5,096 bases of DNA, taken from NCBI GenBank assembly GCA_944326495.1, contig CALVEE010000050.1, positions 1 to 5,096 of the forward strand, given 5' to 3'. Source of the stretch: Candidatus Gastranaerophilales bacterium (lineage in GTDB: Bacteria > Cyanobacteriota > Vampirovibrionia > Gastranaerophilales > Gastranaerophilaceae). The translations under genes and the position numbers were made by a program. This document shows positions 1 through 4,831 of this stretch, piece after piece (the first letter of the stretch is position 1; the number at the start of each line of letters is the position of its first letter). Under the pieces are notes generated by a model, which was not told the DNA's origin, did no database searches, and saw only the letters and a program-made list of their open reading frames with translations.

Positions 1-136
1 TTACGTTTACTTTATCAAATTTTACATTACTATTATTTAAAAAACTTTCAAAACCTGTTTTTAATTGTGAAATTGCCATCGGAATAAATTTATACGGCAA
101 TTCTTCCACGCCTACTTCCAATAAATACTTACTCAT
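1..136 (-). CDS. glyS: Glycyl-tRNA synthetase beta subunit, N-terminal fragment (cut by window edge)
   Basis: This is the first 45 codons of a gene that runs off the left edge. The protein starts MSKYLLEVGVEELPYKF; the LLE-G-EELP pattern at residues 5-14 is the characteristic opening of the GlyS beta subunit, which with the alpha subunit GlyQ forms the tetrameric bacterial enzyme that charges tRNA-Gly in the cytoplasm. The ATG at 134-136 has a clear GGAG ribosome-binding site (complement of 145-148) 8 bases upstream, and a TATAAT box on the same strand at 165-160 would give a leader of about 17 bases. It is divergent from the SpoIID-like gene. Identification rests on the N-terminal motif only, because the catalytic, HD-like and anticodon-binding regions lie outside the window. 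I am nevertheless fairly sure, since this opening is highly distinctive. Confidence 0.88.
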   Translation of the reverse strand, partial: MSKYLLEVGVEELPYKFIPMAISQLKTGFESFLNNSNVKFDKVNV

Positions 137-159
137 TTATATTTCTCCATTTTTCTTTA

Positions 160-165
160 ATTATA
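160..165 (-). promoter_or_regulatory. Putative -10 box of the glyS promoter
   Basis: The minus strand reads TATAAT here, a perfect sigma-70-type -10 hexamer. Initiation about 7 bases downstream, near 153-154, leaves a leader of about 17 bases that just contains the GGAG ribosome-binding site. The hexamer 17 bases upstream reads TTATAC, a poor match to TTGACA, so the promoter would depend mainly on its -10 element or on an activator. The box is one arm of an inverted repeat (160-189). Confidence 0.5.
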
Positions 166-183
166 CATGGAAAAGATTTGATG

Positions 184-189
184 TATAAT
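184..189 (+). promoter_or_regulatory. Putative -10 box for the SpoIID-dehydrogenase-protease block
   Basis: A perfect TATAAT lies 6 bases before the ATG at 196. Transcription from it would start at about 195-197, which would make the ATG at 196 a leaderless start. The upstream hexamer at 17-base spacing (161-166, TTATAC) is a weak -35. If the real start codon is at 181 or 178, this box lies inside the gene and would not be its promoter. Confidence 0.4.
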
Positions 190-195
190 AATTTT

Positions 196-1065
196 ATGGG
201 GATTAGAAGAGCTCTTATATTATTTTTTACATTTATAATTCTATGCTGCCCTTGTTTTGCCATAAAAATAGGTCTGCAAACGCACGTCAATAAAACTTTT
301 ATAGGCGCATCAACCCCTGCCCAAATCATCAATTGCGATACAAATAAACTTATTTTTGTAATGGAGAAGATGAAGGGGTATGAAATGAAACCTTACCGCG
401 GAGTTATTGCAATAAAAGTTGACGGACAGTGGAAGAAAATGAAAGCTAGCAAAATTGTAATAAAACCGGAAGCAAACGGGTTTGTAAGTGTTAAAAGAAA
501 ATGGTACAGAGGGCACTTTAAGGTTATTAATGACGGAATGGGCTTAACTGTTATGAACGATATTCCGCTTGAAAAATACCTTCAAGGTGTAGTACCCTCA
601 GAGATGCCTTCCGGCTGGGAGCACGAAGCTCATAAAGCTCAGGCAATTGCAGCCAGAAGTTATGCAATAGCAAATATGGGGAAGCGTGCAAAATACGGCT
701 ATGACTTAAAAGATACGCCGGAAGATCAGGCCTACGGCGGAGCGAGTGCGGAAAAACCAAATACGAATGATGCCGTCACTGAAACTGCAAGTATTGTGCT
801 TGTATGTCAGGGGAAAATTGTTCCTGCATACTATTCAGCCTCTGCCGGCGGTAAAACCAGAACCGGCGGACAGGTTTGGTCTGCAGACCTGCCGTTTCTG
901 AAATCAGTTCCTTCTTTTGATGAGGGGATTAAAAAAAACGGCCACGGAGTGGGTATGAGCCAGTATGGAGCAAATAATCTGGCTAAGCGCGGATATAACG
1001 CTTATCAGATTTTAAAATACTTTTATGCAAATACAAAATTTGCAAGAGTCAGGGGAGAATATTAA
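196..1065 (+). CDS. Secreted SpoIID/LytB-domain peptidoglycan-acting protein
   Basis: A 289-residue protein of the SpoIID/LytB family, whose founding member is a lytic transglycosylase that cuts peptidoglycan glycan strands during Bacillus engulfment; non-sporulating bacteria carry relatives used in wall remodelling. Residues 1-22 look like a Sec signal peptide (MGIRR, then a hydrophobic run, then CFA before IKIG). The SpoIID core follows: LEKYLQGVVPSEMP, with the glutamate E136 at the position of the catalytic Glu of SpoIID, then KAQAIAARSYA (about 147-157), SASAGG, PFLKSVP and the terminal GHGVGMSQYGA (249-259). The stretch between PFLKSVP and GHGVGMSQ is only about 9 residues, shorter than in Bacillus SpoIID. 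Start choice is uncertain: TTG 178 and ATG 181 are in frame, but neither has a clear Shine-Dalgarno, and a TATAAT box at 184-189 favours ATG 196. The stop overlaps the start of the next gene (TAATG). The family call is firm; the cellular role is inferred. Confidence 0.88.
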   Translation: MGIRRALILFFTFIILCCPCFAIKIGLQTHVNKTFIGASTPAQIINCDTNKLIFVMEKMKGYEMKPYRGVIAIKVDGQWKKMKASKIVIKPEANGFVSVKRKWYRGHFKVINDGMGLTVMNDIPLEKYLQGVVPSEMPSGWEHEAHKAQAIAARSYAIANMGKRAKYGYDLKDTPEDQAYGGASAEKPNTNDAVTETASIVLVCQGKIVPAYYSASAGGKTRTGGQVWSADLPFLKSVPSFDEGIKKNGHGVGMSQYGANNLAKRGYNAYQILKYFYANTKFARVRGEY

Positions 1066-2141
1066 TGAAAACAGCACAGGTTTATCAAGATAAAATAATT
1101 ATAAAAGATGCAGAGGATATAAAATTAGAAGGCAGAAAAGGCGCGATAGTACGGGTTTTAGGCTGCGGGCTCTGCGGGTCTGATATCGTAAAATTCAAAC
1201 ATAAAATTGTTCACGACGGCGCTGTTTTAGGACATGAAATTGTTGCAGAAATTCTCGAAATTAATTCAGATACCGATTTTAAAGCCGGAGATAAAATCGT
1301 AACATCACACCACATTCCCTGCGGAGAGTGTAACTATTGCAGACACGGGAATGTTTCTATGTGCCTGCATTTTAAACAAACAAATATTTTCCCGGGAGGA
1401 TTTAGTGAAAAAGTTTTCGTATCAGAAGAACATCTGAAAAAGGTAGCTTACAGAGTACCCGCAGGTATAAGCGATGAGGAGATTTCTTTTTACGAGCCTT
1501 TAGGGTGCTGTATCAGGGCAATAAAAAGATGTAACCTTCAAAAAGGCGATACCGCTTTGGTTGTAGGTTTAGGCTCTATAGGACTTTTGATGGGAGAAGC
1601 GTTGAAAGCTTTAGGCTACAAAGTTTTTGGATGCGATTTAATTCCGGATAGGATTGCGCTTGCAAACAAAATGGGCATTCAAGCTTTTAACTCAAGAAAT
1701 CTTGATGAATTTGACACAATAATTAAGGACAGAACTCAAGATTACGGAGTTGATGCCGTATTTATGACATCAGGCGCCGATAAAGCTATTGAAACAGCTT
1801 TGAAAACCGTCCGGCAGGGGGGCAAAATCCTTGTATTTTCAAGCACTCCGAATAACAACGGTTATCCCAACAATGAAATTTATTATAAAGAACTCACTGT
1901 AATGGGAAGCTATTCACCATCTCCTGCGGATTTAAAAGACTCTTTTGACCTTCTAACATCCGCGGGGGTAAATTCAGAGGGGGTAAATCCAGAGGGGGTA
2001 AATCCAGGAGGGGAAAATTCAAGGAGAGTAAATGTTAAAGGATTAACAACTGTCTATCTGCTTGAGGATATTCAGCAGGCTTTTGATGATACAATTTCAA
2101 ATAAAATATTTAAGGCATATATTAAAGTTTCGGATCAGTAA
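1065..2141 (+). CDS. Zinc-dependent medium-chain alcohol/polyol dehydrogenase family
   Basis: A 358-residue cytoplasmic oxidoreductase of the medium-chain dehydrogenase superfamily. The N-terminal GroES-like domain has the catalytic zinc ligands C37 (GLCGSD), H57-E58 (LGHE) and E144 (YEPLG). The structural zinc site is C86, C89, C92 and C100. The Rossmann fold shows GLGSIG at 168-173, and D191 at the end of the second strand suggests NAD rather than NADP. The pattern resembles sorbitol, threonine and related sugar-alcohol dehydrogenases, but the substrate cannot be read from sequence. The ATG overlaps the preceding stop by one base and has a strong AGGGGAG site (1051-1057) 7 bases upstream, so translation is coupled to the SpoIID-like gene. 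Residues 301-325 are an unusual insertion of five 5-residue repeats near the C-terminus, where relatives have a short turn. All catalytic motifs are intact, so the enzyme is probably active. Confidence 0.9.
   Translation: MKTAQVYQDKIIIKDAEDIKLEGRKGAIVRVLGCGLCGSDIVKFKHKIVHDGAVLGHEIVAEILEINSDTDFKAGDKIVTSHHIPCGECNYCRHGNVSMCLHFKQTNIFPGGFSEKVFVSEEHLKKVAYRVPAGISDEEISFYEPLGCCIRAIKRCNLQKGDTALVVGLGSIGLLMGEALKALGYKVFGCDLIPDRIALANKMGIQAFNSRNLDEFDTIIKDRTQDYGVDAVFMTSGADKAIETALKTVRQGGKILVFSSTPNNNGYPNNEIYYKELTVMGSYSPSPADLKDSFDLLTSAGVNSEGVNPEGVNPGGENSRRVNVKGLTTVYLLEDIQQAFDDTISNKIFKAYIKVSDQ
1964..2038 (+). repeat. In-frame 15-bp tandem repeat (five units) inside the dehydrogenase gene
   Basis: Five consecutive 15-base units start at 1964, 1979, 1994, 2009 and 2024. 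The first three are nearly identical (GGGGGTAAATYCAGR) and the last two have diverged. They encode GVNSE, GVNPE, GVNPG, GENSR and RVNVK at residues 301-325. Since the period is a multiple of three, copy-number change by strand slippage would keep the reading frame. The last unit runs smoothly into the conserved strand LTTVYLLED, which suggests it is the ancestral sequence and the others are expansions. Confidence 0.9.
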
Positions 2142-2159
2142 TTATTTGGTTTATACGAT

Positions 2160-3617
2160 ATGAAAAAGTTTAGACTGTTTTTTTATTTAATTTTATTTAT
2201 TCTGCTTATTGCAGCAATATATTTTAAAAACAACACCGGCAAAGTTTATGCCGGAGTTGGAGAATATTATTACAGTAAAAATAATATTGTGAAAGCTCAA
2301 AAATTTTGCGAAAAGTCATTTGAGCTTGGATATAATGATGCGGATTTAAGAGAAATTTATGTGAATTCTATTATTAATTCTCCACTTTCATTAGAGTCAC
2401 AGGAAAAACTTGTGAAAATTGCAGAAGGAGATATTGTTGACGGTGCTTCTGTCAAAGCTAAATATTTTTTGGGAGATTTAAAAAAAGAAATTCATAGAAA
2501 ATACCCTCAAAATTATATAAAACAAGCTCCTTATAACCAAAAAATAATCCATTGGAACAAGTTTCCGATAACTTATGTATTTAGAAAAACAAACGGCGTA
2601 CCGATTGAATATATAGAGGAAATAAGAAATGCTTTTAATATGTGGGAAAAATCCGGCCCCGTTATGTTTAATGAAGTTAATTATAAAAAAGCTGATATTA
2701 TAATTGATTTTCAGGCAAGCAAAGCTGAAGATATAGATTACGGTAAAAAGTACGTAGTAGCTTATACAACACCCCGGGTAAATCTGAACAAGCTTGAAAA
2801 TATGGCTATTCGATTTTATCTCCAGGATCCGGAAGGAAATAAATTTACAAGGAACCAAATTTATAATACAGCTTTGCATGAAATCTTTCATGCCCTCGGA
2901 TTTATGGGCCATAGTTATGACAGAGGTAATATAATGTATCTTGCAAAAAATCAAAAAACAATTGCAGAAGATTCCAGACTCGAACTCACTGCTGCAGATA
3001 TTAATACGCTGTCACTTCTCTATAAAATAAAACCGGATATAACAAATAAAGGTGATTTAAAATATAACTATCTGCCTTATCTTGTACTCGGTGATGATGA
3101 GGAAGTAAGTTATTCCAAAACCCGTGAGGCAAAACATTATATCCGTCAGGCTCCGACTCTTCCGGGAGGATACATAGACTTAGCAGAGGGACTTGTAGCA
3201 CAAAAACAATATGCAAAAGCAATAAGAGCTCTTGAAAAAGCTCTTTCGCTTGCAGATACGGATGATATTAAATATATTGTTTATTATAATCTCTCTGTTT
3301 CTTATTATTATATAAGTCATACAGATATGGCGCTTGACTATGCACAGAAAGCTTTGCAAATCAAGGATTCGGAAGAATTACATTTTCTGCTTGCGGAAAT
3401 ATATTTGAAATCAGATAAGGCAAAGGCTGAAGAGGAGTATATATATCTTACAAAAACAGCGCCTGATAATATTGATTATGCGATAAATCTTGCAAATATT
3501 TATATAAAAAAACGAGACTATCTAAAAGCCCGAAATGTATTAAAGAATTTTATTTCTAAAAACCCCTCAGCTAAAAACAGCAAACGTTTATCACCTTACA
3601 AGATGTTGATACTTTAG
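2160..3617 (+). CDS. Membrane-anchored matrixin-like zinc metalloprotease with TPR repeats
   Basis: A 485-residue protein with a single N-terminal hydrophobic helix (about 5-22), acting as an uncleaved anchor or signal peptide, that would place the rest outside the cytoplasm. A short TPR-like helix pair follows (about 30-75). The metalloprotease domain spans about 125-290: HEIFHALGFMGHS at 240-252 supplies zinc ligands H240 and H244 and catalytic E241, with H251 the likely third ligand. NIMY with M259 looks like the metzincin Met-turn. The third histidine is one residue later than in the textbook HExxHxxGxxH. Residues about 338-478 form roughly four TPR units, the first containing the pattern LAEGLVAQKQYAKAIRALEKAL, suited to protein-protein contacts. 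It lies 18 bases after the dehydrogenase stop and has no clear Shine-Dalgarno. Zinc protease activity is well supported; its substrate is unknown. Confidence 0.82.
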   Translation: MKKFRLFFYLILFILLIAAIYFKNNTGKVYAGVGEYYYSKNNIVKAQKFCEKSFELGYNDADLREIYVNSIINSPLSLESQEKLVKIAEGDIVDGASVKAKYFLGDLKKEIHRKYPQNYIKQAPYNQKIIHWNKFPITYVFRKTNGVPIEYIEEIRNAFNMWEKSGPVMFNEVNYKKADIIIDFQASKAEDIDYGKKYVVAYTTPRVNLNKLENMAIRFYLQDPEGNKFTRNQIYNTALHEIFHALGFMGHSYDRGNIMYLAKNQKTIAEDSRLELTAADINTLSLLYKIKPDITNKGDLKYNYLPYLVLGDDEEVSYSKTREAKHYIRQAPTLPGGYIDLAEGLVAQKQYAKAIRALEKALSLADTDDIKYIVYYNLSVSYYYISHTDMALDYAQKALQIKDSEELHFLLAEIYLKSDKAKAEEEYIYLTKTAPDNIDYAINLANIYIKKRDYLKARNVLKNFISKNPSAKNSKRLSPYKMLIL

Positions 3618-3662
3618 GTTTTTTATGTTATTTTTCCGGGTATGGAAATCCGGCCTGTAATT

Positions 3663-3857
3663 ATGAATAAAATTATTACTCCAAAAACAACCGGTTATGC
3701 TGCAACAGCCGGGCTGGGCTTATCTGTGTGGTCAGGCATAAGCAGGAATAAAACTTTTAGAAAAAAACATAAACCGCTTGCATATACAACAGCTGTATTG
3801 ACCGCTCTCCATATAGGTTTAATTGAATATTACAATTTCAAATACAAAAAAATGTAA
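3663..3857 (+). CDS. Small two-helix membrane protein with H-x13-H, function unknown
   Basis: A 64-residue basic protein that I do not recognise as a named family. It has a weakly hydrophobic segment (about 10-27, TGYAATAGLGLSVWSG), a basic loop (RNKTFRKKHK) and a second hydrophobic helix (about 39-56). H36 at the start of the second helix and H50 within it are separated by 13 residues, a spacing known from membrane b-type cytochromes such as ferric reductases, so haem binding is possible but unproven. The basic loop would be expected on the cytoplasmic side. ATG 3642 is an in-frame alternative adding seven residues; neither start has a Shine-Dalgarno, and I chose 3663 because the peptide then begins MNKIITPK. 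It lies 45 bases after the protease stop (24 if 3642 is used). Its last codons and stop are the left arm of the downstream hairpin. Confidence 0.62.
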   Translation: MNKIITPKTTGYAATAGLGLSVWSGISRNKTFRKKHKPLAYTTAVLTALHIGLIEYYNFKYKKM

Positions 3858-3898
3858 CAAAATACACTTATTCACCTAAGGACTTGTTACATTTTTTT
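3846..3898 (+). terminator. Putative intrinsic terminator: 15-bp inverted repeat with T-run
   Basis: Arms 3846-3860 and 3884-3898 (TTGTTACATTTTTTT on the right) are perfect 15-bp reverse complements around a 23-base loop, ending in seven Ts. The loop can form a further 4-bp stem (CTTA 3867-3870 with TAAG 3877-3880). It begins inside the last codons of the small membrane protein and sits between two gene blocks, where a terminator is expected. The A-run on the left arm would make it work in both directions. The stem is AT-rich and the loop large, so termination may be leaky. Confidence 0.5.
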
Positions 3899-3910
3899 AT
3901 TATTTATAAT
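3884..3910 (+). promoter_or_regulatory. Putative promoter of the NrtR-like gene
   Basis: A perfect TATAAT at 3905-3910 lies 22 bases before the ATG at 3933. The best -35 candidate is TTGTTA (3884-3889), 4 of 6 matches to TTGACA with a short 15-base spacer, lying in the right arm of the terminator-like hairpin. Initiation near 3917 would give a short leader containing the ribosome-binding site at 3924-3929. The -10 box is also part of an AT-only palindrome (TATTAT, two bases, ATAATA, at 3898-3911), which could be an operator or chance. Confidence 0.45.
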
Positions 3911-3932
3911 ACAATTGAGTTTGAGGTGAAAA

Positions 3933-4613
3933 ATGTTTAACGAAATAAAAACACACGAAATTACAGTAGACATTGTTATTCTTACAATGAAAGATGATGC
4001 CCTGCAAGTTCTTCTCGTTAAACGTAATAATGAACCGTTTAAAGATAAATGGGCAATTCCGGGCGGATATGTGAGAATGTCTGAAAATCTTGATGAAGCT
4101 GCAATGAGGGTTCTTAAAGAAAAAACAAATGTAGATAATATTTATCTCGAACAGCTTTATACATTCGGAGATCCCTTAAGGCATCCGGTTTCAAGAGTTA
4201 TAACCTGTGCTTATTTTGCACTCATAAGAGCAGAAGATTTTAATGTTGTTACAACTCCGGATCTTGCCTGGCATAAGGTTTTTGACTTGCCGCCGCTTGC
4301 TTTTGACCATAAAGAAATTATTGAATATTCGCTTAAGCGTACCAGAGAACGTCTTGAGATGTGTCCGGTTGCTTATCAATTATTAAATGAAAAATTTACA
4401 CTTACCGAAATGCAAAAAGCTTATGAAATGATTATGCAGAAAAAATTGGATAAGCGTAATTTTAGAAAAAAAGTTATTACAACGGAGGGTTTAAGAGAAC
4501 TCAATGAGTTTTCTAAATCTTCATCAAAAAGGCCGGCTAGATTATATACATTTGATAATATCAAATTGAACTCTAAGCGGGCTCATTTTATAAAAAAGGA
4601 GACTAAATGTTAA
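3933..4613 (+). CDS. NrtR-like regulator: degenerate Nudix domain plus winged helix
   Basis: A 226-residue protein with an N-terminal Nudix fold (about 8-140) and a C-terminal DNA-binding winged helix (about 150-210). FTLTEMQKAYE (155-165), LDKRNFRKK (172-180) and RPARLY (200-205) match the C-terminal signature of the NrtR group, whose studied members repress NAD-biosynthesis genes and sense ADP-ribose or related nucleotides. The Nudix box (G45 to V67) has G45, E51, R59 and E63 but reads RVLKEK where hydrolases have RExxEE: V60 and K64 replace two acidic residues and N66 replaces the late glycine. This suggests ligand sensing without hydrolysis. A good AGGTGA site (3924-3929) precedes the ATG. 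It overlaps secG by 7 bases. No NAD gene is in the window, so its targets are unknown; related Nudix regulators of sugar metabolism are an alternative. Confidence 0.82.
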   Translation: MFNEIKTHEITVDIVILTMKDDALQVLLVKRNNEPFKDKWAIPGGYVRMSENLDEAAMRVLKEKTNVDNIYLEQLYTFGDPLRHPVSRVITCAYFALIRAEDFNVVTTPDLAWHKVFDLPPLAFDHKEIIEYSLKRTRERLEMCPVAYQLLNEKFTLTEMQKAYEMIMQKKLDKRNFRKKVITTEGLRELNEFSKSSSKRPARLYTFDNIKLNSKRAHFIKKETKC

Positions 4614-4831
4614 CACTAGTTTGGGCTATACAAGTCATATCATCACTATTACTAATCGTATTAATTCTTATGCACTCACCTAAAGGTGACGGTATCGCAG
4701 GAATAGGAAGCGCTGCTCAAATATTTTCTTCACAGAAAAGTGCGGAAAAAGGTTTGAACAAATTAACCGGAATTGTAGCTCTGGTTTTTGTAATCTGCGT
4801 GTTTCTTTTAGGTTTTGGTATCGTAAAATAG
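4607..4831 (+). CDS. secG: Preprotein translocase subunit SecG
   Basis: A 74-residue protein with the SecG layout: transmembrane helix about 3-22, a cytoplasmic loop with HSPKGDGIAGIG (23-34) and a QIFSSQKSAE stretch (38-47), then a second helix about 53-71. SecG binds SecY-SecE in the inner membrane and assists SecA-driven protein export. The loop motif is the form typical of cyanobacterial SecG and is the best lineage marker here. AAGGAG (4596-4601) sits 5 bases before the ATG, inside the end of the NrtR-like gene, and the two reading frames overlap by 7 bases, so translational coupling is likely. Length is usual for the family. The tcdA start follows its stop with no gap. Confidence 0.93.
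   Translation: MLTLVWAIQVISSLLLIVLILMHSPKGDGIAGIGSAAQIFSSQKSAEKGLNKLTGIVALVFVICVFLLGFGIVK

Larger units (their letters stand above)
160..189. repeat. 9-bp inverted repeat forming the divergent promoter core
   Basis: ATTATACAT (160-168) and ATGTATAAT (181-189) are perfect reverse complements separated by 12 bases. Each arm holds a TATAAT box, one per strand, and each arm lies at the -35 distance (17-base spacer) of the other box. It could be simply a symmetric bidirectional promoter, or also an operator for a dimeric regulator controlling both glyS and the SpoIID-like gene. The repeat is directly visible; its function is inferred. Confidence 0.5.

Noticed and set aside
196..262. Lipoprotein signal peptide in the SpoIID-like protein, because of cysteines at residues 17, 18 and 20
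   Set aside because: The residues before the cysteines do not form a proper lipobox, and CFA before IKIG suits ordinary signal peptidase better.
1964..2038. Possible CRISPR or regulatory direct-repeat array
   Set aside because: The units are only 15 bases long, contiguous without spacers, in frame and coding, so they are a coding minisatellite.
2236..2254. CCGGC / GCCGG inverted repeat with a 9-base loop
   Set aside because: It is a 5-bp stem early in the protease coding sequence, with no T-run and no regulatory context; probably chance.
2478..2954. A 158-codon open frame on the minus strand
   Set aside because: It lies wholly antisense to the protease gene, including its zinc motif, and has no recognisable domain; the plus-strand protein is clearly real.
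2514..3155. YI[KR]QAP occurring on both sides of the protease domain (about residues 119-124 and 327-332)
   Set aside because: The match is six residues with no similarity around it, too little to claim a duplication.
3550..3617. Possible frameshift at the C-terminus of the protease
   Set aside because: The last TPR helix is complete and the short basic tail is plausible; the other frames do not continue a TPR pattern.
3633..3648. TTTCC / GGAAA hairpin with ATG 3642 in its loop
   Set aside because: The 5-bp stem is too weak to call a regulatory element; noted only because it covers the alternative start of the small membrane protein.
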